A stretch of 64,000 nt of DNA from Bacillus yapensis (GCF_005280205.1 NZ_SUND01000015.1:62001-126000); one strand, 5' to 3'. Shown: positions 16,820 to 25,435, numbered from the stretch's first letter. The notes: generated by a model from the sequence alone, not told the origin. Translations and numbers: made by a program.

Positions 16820-17049
16820 AAAAAAACGCCTCCATTTCTACATTCAGAATAGGAGGCGCTGATCATACAGCAAATAAGCTGGCGGGTGGTAAGAGCCAAC
16901 AACAAAGTCCAATCCTATTCTGAAAACCAAATTGCAACACAAAATAAGCAGAACGCTGCTGCTGTAAAAAATGTGTTTTCAATTTGTTGTTTTCGAAAAA
17001 AATAGGATTAAAACTTCATTGTAATAGACTCACCCTTTCCGATATTTGT
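16820..17049 (-). promoter_or_regulatory. Transcription attenuator leader of the Vga-like gene
   Basis: In transcript order there are four segments. Segment 1 is TCCTATT (17007-17001), directly after a three-codon uORF. Segment 2 is TTCAGAATAGGA (16924-16913). Segment 3 is TCCTATTCTGAA (16854-16843), a perfect 12-base complement of segment 2. Segment 4 is GGAGGCG (16833-16827), complementary to CGCCTCC (16858-16852) and followed by seven Ts. Pairing 3:4 makes a terminator, 2:3 an antiterminator that destroys it, and 1:2 an anti-antiterminator. This is the layout of ribosome-sensing attenuators such as Listeria rli53 upstream of the vga-like lmo0919. Confidence 0.86.
17008..17019 (-). CDS. Three-codon regulatory uORF (MKF) in the attenuator leader
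   Basis: ATG-AAG-TTT-TAA follows GGAAAGGGTGAG with about 9-10 bases of spacing, and its stop codon abuts attenuator segment 1. A ribosome stalled here by a drug would cover segment 1 and favour the antiterminator. Three-residue sensing uORFs are known for vga-like leaders. An alternative TTG-started frame of about 39 codons (minus strand, roughly 16984 to 16868) also crosses segment 2 but lacks a Shine-Dalgarno. Confidence 0.55.
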   Translation of the reverse strand: MKF

Positions 17050-17055
17050 AATCTA

Positions 17056-17084
17056 ACGATAAAAGATCTGAGCGCATCTGTCAA
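17056..17084 (-). promoter_or_regulatory. Sigma-A promoter of the vga-like leader
   Basis: Consensus -35 TTGACA (17084-17079) is followed after 17 bp by TATCGT (17061-17056), placing transcription start near 17049, just upstream of the uORF Shine-Dalgarno. The -35 lies at the very end of the upstream EamA gene. Confidence 0.7.
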
Positions 17085-17995
17085 CTCTTCTTTAACACAG
17101 ATAAAATCGCAACCGTGCTTAAAATACAGAGCGTACCAATCCATTCCGTCAATCCAAACGTGACACCGAGCCAAAGGATGGAACAAATAACAGCGGACAA
17201 TGGCTCGACACAGGCGAGTAAACTTGTTTCGGAGGCGCCAATATATTTTAAGCTTTCCAAGTAGCAATAGAATGGAACGACTGTACCAAGAATAATGACA
17301 AAAATAAGAGCTAGATAGGCATATAGAGACCATTCTCCTTCAAATCTCCACGGCGGATGAACGAAGGTGAAACCAATGCCACCTATGAACATACCCCATC
17401 CAACAACAATCAGTGAGCCCCATCTGGCTAGGAGTTTTCCAGGCTGTAGCGTATAAAAGGCCAGTGCAAAGGCAGAGCTGAGTCCCCAAAAAAGAGCCCA
17501 GCCTGAAATGGAAAGACTGCTAATATTCCCTTTCGTCACAAGCAAAAATGTTCCTAACACGGCCAAAATAACTGCTGCAAATTCTTTCATCGTTGGAAGT
17601 CGTTTTGCTCGAAAAGCTAGAAAGCAAGTCACAAGTATCGGGGCAATATATTGCAAGACAGTAGCTGTAGCCGCGTTTCCATAAGAAATGGCCGCAAAAT
17701 AGGTGTATTGAACAGCTAGCATTCCAAAAATGCCAAAAAGGATCAGACTTAAGGAATCCTTTTTATTCTTCCAAACGGACCATACCCTTTGTTTTTCTTT
17801 CCGATAAGCCAAGCCTAATAAAAGCAATCCGGAAACGAGTAAGCGAACAACGACTAACCATTCAGGACTAAATCCTTGCTGGTGAAACAAATATTGAGCA
17901 ACCGTCCCGGAAACTCCCCATAGTAGCGCGGCTAGAATAACGTAAATAAATCCCTTTGTTCTTGAGTAAGTCACTGCTACATTTCCTGAATTCAT
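17081..17995 (-). CDS. EamA/DMT-superfamily transporter
   Basis: The 304-residue membrane protein has ten hydrophobic segments arranged as two EamA repeats, residues about 15-145 and 165-300. The first begins YVILAALLWGVSGTVAQYLF and the second SGWALFWGLSSAFALAFYTL. The conserved proline segments VLQYIAPILVTCF and SLLACVEPLSAVICSILWLG mark the end of each repeat. The family exports or exchanges metabolites and drugs; the substrate is not predictable. The ATG follows GTGAGGT at six bases. It lies upstream of the vga-like gene on the same strand, but that gene has its own promoter. Confidence 0.9.
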   Translation of the reverse strand: MNSGNVAVTYSRTKGFIYVILAALLWGVSGTVAQYLFHQQGFSPEWLVVVRLLVSGLLLLGLAYRKEKQRVWSVWKNKKDSLSLILFGIFGMLAVQYTYFAAISYGNAATATVLQYIAPILVTCFLAFRAKRLPTMKEFAAVILAVLGTFLLVTKGNISSLSISGWALFWGLSSAFALAFYTLQPGKLLARWGSLIVVGWGMFIGGIGFTFVHPPWRFEGEWSLYAYLALIFVIILGTVVPFYCYLESLKYIGASETSLLACVEPLSAVICSILWLGVTFGLTEWIGTLCILSTVAILSVLKKS

Positions 17996-18107
17996 GTTTT
18001 TACCTCACAAGTTGAAATCTCTAAACCTAGAATAATAGATTTTCCAAAGGAAAGAAATGGATAGTTTTAATACAGAGAAAAATTTTAGAAAATTTACAAA
18101 ACAACAC

Positions 18108-18157
18108 TTGAAGAAATTACCAATATGATATATAGTACATTACAACAGTAATGCACT
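18108..18157 (+). promoter_or_regulatory. Promoter and palindromic operator of the GntR-ABC operon
   Basis: TTGAAG (18108-18113) and TATAGT (18131-18136) are separated by 17 bp. A near-perfect inverted repeat, AGTACATTAC (18134-18143) and GTAATGCACT (18148-18157), overlaps the -10 and start site. The position is that of an autoregulatory GntR operator. Confidence 0.72.
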
Positions 18158-18184
18158 AACTAAGAAGGAGAGGAGGCGGCGAAA

Positions 18185-18562
18185 ATATTAAACCATGATG
18201 GTACAAAGCCAATATATGTACAAATTGCCGAATGGATTGAAACAGAAATATTGAACGGGAATTTTGAGAGTCATCAAAAAGTTTATTCTCAATATCAATT
18301 GGCTGAAATGTTCACGATTAATCCAGCCACAGCAGCAAAAGGGCTCAATATATTAGCAGATGAAAGCATTCTCTATAAAAGGCGAGGATTAGGGATGTTT
18401 GTAGCGGAGGATGCCAAGGAACATATTTTGAACAAACGAAAGAGCGGTAACTTAAGGCAGCTTGTTCAAGAGCTTGTGTTAGAGTCTGAGCGATTACAAA
18501 TAACGGAACAAGAGTTAATGGACATGATTAAGGCCGCACTTCATGAGGAGGGGAGAAAATGA
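18185..18562 (+). CDS. GntR-family regulator, YtrA subfamily, apparent ATA start
   Basis: The product is a small YtrA-type repressor: a winged helix (about residues 10-75, with KPIYVQIAEWIETEILNG, YSQYQLAEMFTINPATAAKG and GILYKRRGLGMFVAE-like sequence) and a short helical tail. No ATG, GTG or TTG precedes this domain in frame. The only in-frame codon at the right distance from AGGAGG (eight bases) is ATA at 18185, giving 125 residues. The TTG at 18251 would delete the first helix and has no Shine-Dalgarno. It overlaps the ABC ATPase gene by ATGA and probably represses the operon. Confidence 0.75.
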   Translation: MLNHDGTKPIYVQIAEWIETEILNGNFESHQKVYSQYQLAEMFTINPATAAKGLNILADESILYKRRGLGMFVAEDAKEHILNKRKSGNLRQLVQELVLESERLQITEQELMDMIKAALHEEGRK

Positions 18563-19461
18563 GTGTGATTGAATGTAAAGACTTAACGAAGTCGTATTTG
18601 CGGAAAAAGGTGTTAAATCAAATTTCTTTTACGATCGAAGAAAATAAAATTACTGGAGTAATTGGAAGAAATGGTGTTGGAAAAACAACACTTCTTAAAA
18701 TAATGGCTGGATTTATTAGAGAAACATCTGGAGAGATCAAGGTTCTCGCACAGCGACCATTCAATAATTTATACACCTCAGTTAATACCATCTTTGTGGA
18801 TGACCAAATGAGTTTTCCACCAGCCCTTCAATTACAAGAGCTTTTAGAAGCGGCTCAAACCTTTTATCCAAATTGGGATATGGAGTTTGCTCAGCGCTTG
18901 TTTAAGTACTTCAACTTTGATCCGAAACACTACCATAACACCCTGTCTAAAGGGAGAACGAGTACATTTAATGCGATTGTGGGAATAGCATCTAGATGTC
19001 CAATCACCATTTTTGATGAACCGACCACGGGGATGGACGAGGCTGTAAGAAAAGATTTTTACCGTGCGCTTTTGAAAGATTATATCGCTCACCCTAGAAC
19101 AATCTTGATTTCTAGTCATCACTTAGAGGAGATGGAGGATCTACTTGAAGATGTTCTTCTTTTAAAAAATGGGGAAGTACACCTTCATATCCCGATCTCA
19201 GATCTGAAAGAATGGGCCATCGGACTACAAGGGCCTGCATCAGTTGTATTGCCATGGACTGAAGGAAAGGAAGTCGTTTACCAAAATCAGATTGGACTAG
19301 ACACAACATATGTGGTTATTAAAAATGATTTGTCCGAAGCAGAGCTAGCACAAATAAGTTTAAATGGTGTGAAAGTCATCCCTGTTCGTGCCAGTGAACT
19401 ATGTGTCTACCTAACGAATGAAACGAAAGGAGGAATAGACGATGTCTTTATCAACCGCTAA
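18559..19461 (+). CDS. ABC transporter ATP-binding protein, YtrB-like
   Basis: The 300-residue protein has Walker A GRNGVGKTT near residues 35-43, Walker B TIFDEPTTGMD near 150, and the switch histidine in LISSHHLEEME. The signature is degenerate, LSKGRTSTFN in place of LSGGQ, as often seen in YtrB-like subunits of GntR-linked operons. The C-terminal 80 residues form an accessory domain. It overlaps the regulator gene by four bases and the next membrane gene by 20 bases. In related operons such transporters respond to cell-wall or membrane stress; the cargo is unknown. Confidence 0.88.
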   Translation: MSVIECKDLTKSYLRKKVLNQISFTIEENKITGVIGRNGVGKTTLLKIMAGFIRETSGEIKVLAQRPFNNLYTSVNTIFVDDQMSFPPALQLQELLEAAQTFYPNWDMEFAQRLFKYFNFDPKHYHNTLSKGRTSTFNAIVGIASRCPITIFDEPTTGMDEAVRKDFYRALLKDYIAHPRTILISSHHLEEMEDLLEDVLLLKNGEVHLHIPISDLKEWAIGLQGPASVVLPWTEGKEVVYQNQIGLDTTYVVIKNDLSEAELAQISLNGVKVIPVRASELCVYLTNETKGGIDDVFINR

Positions 19462-20182
19462 CTTAAAGGAAACGGTAAAGAAGCAATATTTCTTTAAGCT
19501 TAAAGCAAATATTGACGCCATTAGTTCTCTTATTGGGATACAACTTATCGCAGTCCTTTTTTCTTTAGGCGGAATTGGCGGCTCTTTGTCATCATCGGAA
19601 GGTCTTCGAATAGACATCAATTATTATTCAGCAGATGTAGTACTTGTCTTTACGATGATCTGGGCGCTCGTTACCGCCATCACGATTACGACAAAGCCGT
19701 ACCGGAATCATGATTTCACTTTTGTCACGAATCGACTTAGTAGCAGTCTATCGAACATACTATTTTTGCTGACTGGAAGCTTGCTGGGGGCGGTTACAGC
19801 GAATCTCTCAAGATACTTGTTACAGGTAATTGGTTACTTTGTTTTTGACCAACAAGTTTATGCGGGACCATTTGATTTTCCAATCTTCATTCTTGGGATT
19901 ATTATGAGCGCACTCTATATCTTCTGCATTAGCTCTATTGGATACTTGATTGGAGCCCTTGTACAAGTGAATAAACTATTTGCCATCCTGGTTCCTGTCT
20001 TGATTATTGGTTCAATATTCTTGGATGCTTCCATTCAAAAGGAACTATCACTTATGCAAGTGTTTCAGTTTTATGTGATGGAGTCGAACTTCGTCTTCTT
20101 TTTGATAAAAATACTGGTCACAACAGCTCTGGTTTTTCTTGCTTCCATTAACATTCTCAATAGAATGGAGGTAAGACGATGA
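19442..20182 (+). CDS. ABC transporter membrane subunit, unrecognised family
   Basis: The 246-residue protein has about six hydrophobic segments (near 28-46, 62-80, 100-125, 145-170, 178-195 and 215-235) in the layout of ABC-2-type permeases. It lies between the ATPase and another membrane-anchored protein, with overlapping starts on both sides (GGAGG eight bases before the ATG). It most likely forms the channel or effector for the YtrB-like ATPase; this rests on context only. Confidence 0.75.
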   Translation: MSLSTANLKETVKKQYFFKLKANIDAISSLIGIQLIAVLFSLGGIGGSLSSSEGLRIDINYYSADVVLVFTMIWALVTAITITTKPYRNHDFTFVTNRLSSSLSNILFLLTGSLLGAVTANLSRYLLQVIGYFVFDQQVYAGPFDFPIFILGIIMSALYIFCISSIGYLIGALVQVNKLFAILVPVLIIGSIFLDASIQKELSLMQVFQFYVMESNFVFFLIKILVTTALVFLASINILNRMEVRR

Positions 20183-20835
20183 CATTGTTTGTTTCCATTA
20201 TTCCAATAGTCATTATTTTGGCGGTTATTCTCTTATTTTTTAGATTGAAAATGAATGCGAAAATCACACACTGGTTACTAATCATTTATTTAGGAGTTCT
20301 CCTCCTCTCATTATGTATTAGCTTTTTTATGAAGGTTGATGAGCCATCCGTTCTGGTCGAGGAAAAGCAGACAACGGATTTATATGAGGCGCTTTATAGT
20401 GGTGAGATTAGTAAAAATGATACGCCTTACTTGTTGGACAAAAATAGTTTTGAATACTCGGGAGAGAGCTTATCTATTACTACAGCAAATGTAGAAGAGG
20501 GTACTAGCGTTTTTATTGAAAGAAAATCAGTAAATGACAATTTAGTTGAAGTGAGAGTTTATGGAAATATCGTGGATACAAATGGGTTGGATCTTTCTGA
20601 AAAAATCCTCCCACCGAGAGTGAAATTAAGCGAAAAAACTTTGGCGATTACCTATCCTGGGGCTCAGGAGATAAAAGTGGCGCTCATGAAAAATGTGTTT
20701 GCGAGTAATCAAATTACCGGGGATAAAATATCTAATGGAGTCACGACAGGGGGACCTATTGTGTATCTCCGAATCCCGCCAAGTTTAGAATTAAAAGCAG
20801 ATTCTGCGCTTTCGTTGACAGAAGTAGGGAAATGA
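20179..20835 (+). CDS. Membrane-anchored protein of the GntR-ABC operon, unknown function
   Basis: The 218-residue protein starts with two hydrophobic helices (about 4-24 and 30-50), followed by a 165-residue mostly beta-type, non-cytoplasmic domain ending in LKADSALSLTEVGK. It overlaps the upstream permease gene by ATGA, so it belongs to the operon. The beta-rich domain, with IEVRVYGNI-like and AITYPGAQEIKVAL segments, has the look of an adhesin-like or auto-transported sensor domain of the DUF4097 kind, but I cannot assign it securely. Confidence 0.7.
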   Translation: MTLFVSIIPIVIILAVILLFFRLKMNAKITHWLLIIYLGVLLLSLCISFFMKVDEPSVLVEEKQTTDLYEALYSGEISKNDTPYLLDKNSFEYSGESLSITTANVEEGTSVFIERKSVNDNLVEVRVYGNIVDTNGLDLSEKILPPRVKLSEKTLAITYPGAQEIKVALMKNVFASNQITGDKISNGVTTGGPIVYLRIPPSLELKADSALSLTEVGK

Positions 20836-20901
20836 AGAAGTACGAATGAAAACATCCCAGTTCATTAAACGGAGACTTTTTAGGACAAAATAATAGACAA
20901 G

Positions 20902-22014
20902 ATGATGGCAAGGAAAGTTGGACTGTTTATAAACTGGGAAGTGTTTTTACAACTAGCGTTTCTTAAGAATTTAGGAATATCTATAGGGATCATTTTGCTG
21001 TTTCTTATATTTAGAAAAATTTTCGCGAAGTACGTATTTGCCCTATTGCTGAAGCTGAGCAAAAAAGCACCGACTTCATTTTTATCAAATGTGTTTCTTG
21101 CATATGAAAAACCAATCCAATTACTGTTTCTCATTTTAGGGATCTATATTGCTGCTGATTTTTTTCCTTATTTTAATGAGCATGGCAAGTTGTTTCTAAC
21201 CCTTATAAAAGCTTCCATTGTGTTTGTGATCAGTTGGGGATTGTATAATCTATCCTCGACTTCATCCTTATTGCTAACCAAACTCAATCATAAATTTAAC
21301 TTTGAACTTGATGAAATTCTTATTCCTTTCCTATCAAAAGCGTTACGGGCACTAGTTGTCATCATTAGTTTAAGTGTTATTGCTCAAGTATTCGGCTATG
21401 AAATAAGTGGGCTCGTCGCAGGATTAGGAATAGGCGGCTTAGCCATCTCTCTTGCGGCAAAGGATGCCATTGCCAATCTGTTTGGTGGAATTGTGATCAT
21501 AACGGAGAAGCCTTTTTCGATTGGCGACTGGATTTTGACGCCGAGTGTAGAAGGAACAGTTGAGGATATCACATTTCGTAGCACAAGAATCCGCACATTT
21601 GCCCAAGCGGTTGTCACGGTTCCAAATGCGACTTTGGCAAATGAATCGATTACCAATTGGAGCTGGATGGGAAAAAGGCAAATCACGTTTCAATTAAGAG
21701 TGGCACACGATACGCATAAGGAACAATTGAAGATAGTAGTCCAGAAAATTGAAGATCTTTTACGGAATCATCCAGAAATTCATCAAGAAACAATTCATGT
21801 ACGATTTGATCAGTTCATGGAAAATGGCTTCGGTGTGTTCCTTTATTTTTTCACGAAAACAACGATTTGGGCCGATTTTCTAAAAGTAAAAGAAGAAATC
21901 AATTTTGCGATTCTCGATATTCTTGAACAAGAAAATGTCAAAATGGCGATTCCGAGTAGGATTCTTTATTTCGATATGGATTTTAGCGAAGTTTCAAACG
22001 AAGGTTTAAGCTAA
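20902..22014 (+). CDS. MscS-family small-conductance mechanosensitive channel (YhdY-like)
   Basis: The 370-residue protein has four or five membrane helices (to about residue 185), the pore helix GLVAGLGIGGLAISLAAKDAI rich in Gly/Ala, and a cytoplasmic beta domain with FSIGDWI, GTVEDITFRSTRIR and VPNATLANESITNW, all MscS signatures. It resembles B. subtilis YhdY. Such channels release osmolytes on membrane tension. No strong Shine-Dalgarno is seen before the ATG at 20902, so the start is approximate. It has a terminator directly downstream. Confidence 0.92.
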   Translation: MMARKVGLFINWEVFLQLAFLKNLGISIGIILLFLIFRKIFAKYVFALLLKLSKKAPTSFLSNVFLAYEKPIQLLFLILGIYIAADFFPYFNEHGKLFLTLIKASIVFVISWGLYNLSSTSSLLLTKLNHKFNFELDEILIPFLSKALRALVVIISLSVIAQVFGYEISGLVAGLGIGGLAISLAAKDAIANLFGGIVIITEKPFSIGDWILTPSVEGTVEDITFRSTRIRTFAQAVVTVPNATLANESITNWSWMGKRQITFQLRVAHDTHKEQLKIVVQKIEDLLRNHPEIHQETIHVRFDQFMENGFGVFLYFFTKTTIWADFLKVKEEINFAILDILEQENVKMAIPSRILYFDMDFSEVSNEGLS

Positions 22015-22022
22015 ATTCATAA

Positions 22023-22075
22023 CTCCTTTTTTGTTAGGTTAAATTAGTATCACTAACAGAAAAAAGGGGTTTTTC
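22023..22075 (+). terminator. Terminator after the mscS-like gene
   Basis: CTCCTTTTTTGTTAG pairs with CTAAC-AGAAAAAAGGGG and is followed by a T-run. The last part overlaps the Shine-Dalgarno region of the next gene. Confidence 0.75.
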
Positions 22076-22077
22076 TT

Positions 22078-22887
22078 TTGAGAACAGTCCAATGCTTTAA
22101 TGAATATGATCCGCTAAAAACCGTTATCGTCTGTGAACCTCGTCACTTGATGAAGCAACAATCAATGCATACCAGTATTGATACAGCGATCAAACAGCAT
22201 CATCATTTGGTATCGACCGTAAAAGATTACGGAGTAGAGGTTATTGAGATACCTGCTGTCCCTCAGTTTACGGAGCAAGTATTCACACGTGATACTGGTT
22301 TTGTACTAGGGAGGGAAGTTATCGTAGCAAAAATATCGAATTATCGGAGACAAGGAGAGGAAGAGCAGCTAAAAGATTGGCTTCAAAATGAGGGAATTCC
22401 TTTTAATGAAACCACTGAAGGGACTGTTGAAGGAGGGGATGTCCTGATTGATGGGAATACGGTGTATGTAGGGTTGAGCAATCGAACCAATCAAAAAGCA
22501 GCAAAGGCCATTCAAGAAATGCTGCCGGAAATGGACGTAATGGAAGTCCCGTTTACCGATCATTTTCTTCATTTGGATTGTGTATTTAATATCCTTTCTC
22601 CGACAGAAGCGATCATTTATTCAGAGGAAATTCATGGTGAAACGGTTCAGACTTTGAAAAAAAGATATGACTTAATTGAGGTAACGAAGGAAGAGCAAGC
22701 TTGTCTGGCGACGAATATTTTATCGATAGGTAATAAAAAAGTGATCAGCCTTCCAGTTAACAAAGCGCTTAACATGGAATTGAGCAGACGTGGTTATGAG
22801 GTCATTGAAGTAGAGCTATCGGAAATATTGAAATTTGGAGGCTCCTTTCGTTGTTGTACACTGCCGCTTTTTCGATCTCATTCATAA
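22078..22887 (+). CDS. Amidinohydrolase of the DDAH/arginine deiminase superfamily (YkgA-like)
   Basis: The 269-residue protein has the pentein-fold motifs: TRDTGFVLG (D72), VEGGDVLI near 117-124, HLDCVFN with H165, and GGSFRCCTLPL with the likely nucleophile C259. It matches B. subtilis YkgA. DDAH-type enzymes cleave guanidine groups such as those of methylated arginines to citrulline and an amine; the physiological substrate here is unknown. I use the TTG at 22078, which follows AAGGGG by eight bases. The next membrane-protein frame overlaps its end. Confidence 0.9.
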   Translation: MRTVQCFNEYDPLKTVIVCEPRHLMKQQSMHTSIDTAIKQHHHLVSTVKDYGVEVIEIPAVPQFTEQVFTRDTGFVLGREVIVAKISNYRRQGEEEQLKDWLQNEGIPFNETTEGTVEGGDVLIDGNTVYVGLSNRTNQKAAKAIQEMLPEMDVMEVPFTDHFLHLDCVFNILSPTEAIIYSEEIHGETVQTLKKRYDLIEVTKEEQACLATNILSIGNKKVISLPVNKALNMELSRRGYEVIEVELSEILKFGGSFRCCTLPLFRSHS

Positions 22888-22939
22888 TTACAAAAAAACT
22901 GGGCAACTTAGAGTTAAAAAAGTAGAGGTTTTATATACC

Positions 22940-23422
22940 TTGATTGGACTTACTATTTCGATAATCATATTTAATGCAATTGCTTTACGGAAAAGTCGGC
23001 TAACAGCTAATCAATCACTTCATATTTGGATATTTACTATCGCCTTTCAAGCTATTTTTGATACGATCATCGAGTTTAAATTTCATGGTTATTGGTATTT
23101 TTCTAAGGAAATCGATTGGCGTGGGCTATTAGCTCATACGATCCTACTTCCCCCCGTTAATATCATGTTCCTAAGCTATTTTCCATTTCAAAACAACAGA
23201 GGGAAGCAATTTATCTATATTTTCCTTTGGACATTGGGAATCTTGCTATATGAAGCCGTCACGCTTTTACCTGAACCATGGGGTTATTTTCATAGTGGAT
23301 GGTGGAAATTATGGCATTCCGCTGCCGTAGATCCTATTCTTTTCTTACTATTAATAGGCTACTTCAACTGGGTCTTAAGATTGGAAAATAGGTCAAAGCC
23401 AGGAAAGGTGCCAGGTACCTAA
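22940..23422 (+). CDS. Integral membrane protein, CBO0543-family-like
   Basis: The frame is open from 22835 but has no ATG; I place the start at TTG 22940 (160 residues), 11 bases after AGAGG and just before the first membrane helix, though this is uncertain. Four to five hydrophobic segments are present, with HTILLPPVNIMFLSYFP, LLYEAVTLLPEPWGY and GWWKLWHSAAVDPILF in the order seen in CBO0543-type membrane proteins of Bacilli. The function is not known. Its stop overlaps the stop of the convergent DUF1646 gene. Confidence 0.65.
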   Translation: MIGLTISIIIFNAIALRKSRLTANQSLHIWIFTIAFQAIFDTIIEFKFHGYWYFSKEIDWRGLLAHTILLPPVNIMFLSYFPFQNNRGKQFIYIFLWTLGILLYEAVTLLPEPWGYFHSGWWKLWHSAAVDPILFLLLIGYFNWVLRLENRSKPGKVPGT

Positions 23423-24441
23423 TTCAATAATTTGTTTCCAAGAATGGCTATGAAATAAATGACCATGGTGATTAATCCAAAGGGTACACCGAATTTTGCC
23501 CATTCAGAGCTTGTAATGTTTAGCTTTCCTGACGAAATTATATTCGGAATGTTCCCTGGAACAAGCATACCACCACTAATGATGAGCCCAAGTAAAATCG
23601 CCTTGATCGTTTCATGTGTCATCGATGGGCTTATTTCTGCTGCAGCTAAGGTTGCGTTGTCCAAAACGGCTGAAATCATATTGATCCAATAGAGAATGTT
23701 TGCATCTAATCCAAGTATGTAAGTGTTAATAAGCGGTTCAAACCCTGCCCCTAAAAGCGTGAGCCCCATAACAAATAAATATATTTTTCCAGTGCGAAGG
23801 ATAATCTCTGAATAAGGTTCTGTCTCATTTACATAGGATAATTTTGTTTTTCTAAATCGTGGTTGGACAAAAAGCGCCGCAACAATTCCCATCATCAGAA
23901 TGCCTAAAATGACTTCACGTCCGATCAATTTAAATAGAAAAAAGGTATCCTCATTCAGTTTGCTCGTGATAATGGTAGACAATGGCTCACCGATCGGGGT
24001 CAAGGCAGCCCCTAAGCCGATTGAAAAACAAGCAAGGATGACGAGCTTTACTTCTGAAGCTCTTTCTAGTCGTAGCACAGAAACGATAATGACGAGAACG
24101 AGGGCCGCGATAATGGCTGTAATGATGCTTGAGAGTAAGCCGAGAATGATGACAACGAGTGCAAAAAATAATGGATACGGCACGGCTTCACTTATTCGTC
24201 GGATTAATTTTTCGAGTGGAACTTTCAACCATTTAAAGAGAACACCTGCAACCAAGACAGCCAATGTGATTTTGATTGGATCCTTGACGGCTTTCATAAA
24301 TAAGGTGGAATCCAGTACTCCACCTATGTAGGCGGCGCAAATCCCCATGATAAAAAGAAAAACTTCGAGATGTCGTTCAATAATTTTTACGGAAAAAGGT
24401 AGAAATAAAACTAAGAGTAAAATAAAAATTAATCCTGTCAT
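23419..24441 (-). CDS. DUF1646-family membrane protein, putative cation transporter
   Basis: The 340-residue protein has ten or more hydrophobic helices and the motifs GLGAALTPIGEPLSTII and MISAVLDNATLAAAEI, which resemble the TPxG and NDN regions of NhaD/ArsB-like ion transporters. DUF1646 proteins are predicted, not proven, to be Na+/H+ antiporter-like. The start is the ATG at 24441, eight bases after GGAAGG; an upstream in-frame ATG lacks this signal. It is monocistronic and lies downstream of the rlmA-like gene, from which a terminator separates it. Confidence 0.82.
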   Translation of the reverse strand: MTGLIFILLLVLFLPFSVKIIERHLEVFLFIMGICAAYIGGVLDSTLFMKAVKDPIKITLAVLVAGVLFKWLKVPLEKLIRRISEAVPYPLFFALVVIILGLLSSIITAIIAALVLVIIVSVLRLERASEVKLVILACFSIGLGAALTPIGEPLSTIITSKLNEDTFFLFKLIGREVILGILMMGIVAALFVQPRFRKTKLSYVNETEPYSEIILRTGKIYLFVMGLTLLGAGFEPLINTYILGLDANILYWINMISAVLDNATLAAAEISPSMTHETIKAILLGLIISGGMLVPGNIPNIISSGKLNITSSEWAKFGVPFGLITMVIYFIAILGNKLLN

Positions 24442-24521
24442 GTTGGTTACCTTCCTAATCATTTTTGCAAGTCCTATGAAAATGAATATGCTCGTCCGCG
24501 TGAAATATGCTAGACAATCAA

Positions 24522-24548
24522 AAAGAGCAGAGACGATCTCTGCTCTTT
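24522..24548 (-). terminator. Terminator of the rlmA-like gene
   Basis: A perfect 12-bp stem AAAGAGCAGAGA/TCTCTGCTCTTT with a three-base loop is followed on the minus strand by a T-run. It lies directly after the methyltransferase stop. Confidence 0.9.
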
Positions 24549-24553
24549 GCTGA

Positions 24554-25414
24554 TCAATTTCTTCCGATTAAAATATCAAAATCTATGGTGATTTCAGTAG
24601 ACTCCTCGTTTAGAAATGTATTAATTCTAGATTCCTTAGCTGACCAAGCAAGTGGAGTCATTTGAATCAAATTTCTCATTCCATCAGTAGTCAGCTTTGT
24701 TGTATAGCTCAAACGCTGAATATCTAAGAGCTGAAAATGCTTTGTAAACAATGCTACCGTTGCATCGTTTTTATAGCTTTCTTTTTCAGTACGTTCAAAA
24801 AGTACCTCTCGTAGCTCACGTAAATAATTCGAACGAGGCACCACCTTAATAAGGAGGCCACCTGGGACCAAAATTCGCTTGAATTCCTTGTAATTGGACG
24901 GCGACAAGATATTGAGAATGGTATGAAACTTGTCATTTTCAATGGGTAGATTTGCTAAGTCTCCAACAATCCATAGAGGGTGCCTATATCGTTTAGCTGC
25001 CATCTGAATGCCTTCCTTTGAAATATCGAGACCGACTCCGATAAATGCTTGTTGCTCCATTATTTTCTGCAAATGTGAACCCTCACCACAGCCTGCATCT
25101 AAAACCATATAAGGAAGGGTAGAGCTATTCATATCCTTCGCTATGATCTTCGATAGGCTCTCATGTAGGGGGTGGAATAGGTAACTCTCAGAAACAATCT
25201 GCTGCCTTGATTCAAATAGTTCTTTTTTATAATAGCTGCTAGAAACACTGCTTAATAAATTCACATAGCCATTTTTTGAAAAATCAAAGGTATGATTTTT
25301 TGAACAGACCAGACTCTTGTGATCAACAATCTTCATTGTATTTTTACATAAGGGGCATCTGAATGCCTCCACATATTTTTGAAATTGATTTATGCTTCGT
25401 TCCTTTTTATTCAT
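24554..25414 (-). CDS. rlmA: 23S rRNA (guanine-N1)-methyltransferase, RlmA(II)/TlrB type
   Basis: The 286-residue protein has an N-terminal zinc-binding module (C20, C23, C37, H41 in FRCPLCKN and LVCSKNHTFDF) and a Rossmann methyltransferase domain with motif I VLDAGCGEGSHL near 104-115 and post-motif VGDLANLP. This domain order is unique to RlmA-type enzymes. RlmA(II)/TlrB methylates N1 of G748 in 23S rRNA, in the exit tunnel, and in producers gives tylosin or mycinamycin resistance together with Erm. The start ATG at 25414 follows GGAAGAG. A macrolide-type leader peptide and terminators lie upstream, so induced expression is expected. Confidence 0.88.
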   Translation of the reverse strand: MNKKERSINQFQKYVEAFRCPLCKNTMKIVDHKSLVCSKNHTFDFSKNGYVNLLSSVSSSYYKKELFESRQQIVSESYLFHPLHESLSKIIAKDMNSSTLPYMVLDAGCGEGSHLQKIMEQQAFIGVGLDISKEGIQMAAKRYRHPLWIVGDLANLPIENDKFHTILNILSPSNYKEFKRILVPGGLLIKVVPRSNYLRELREVLFERTEKESYKNDATVALFTKHFQLLDIQRLSYTTKLTTDGMRNLIQMTPLAWSAKESRINTFLNEESTEITIDFDILIGRN

Positions 25415-25435
25415 GATGTCTCTTCCTTTCGCAAT

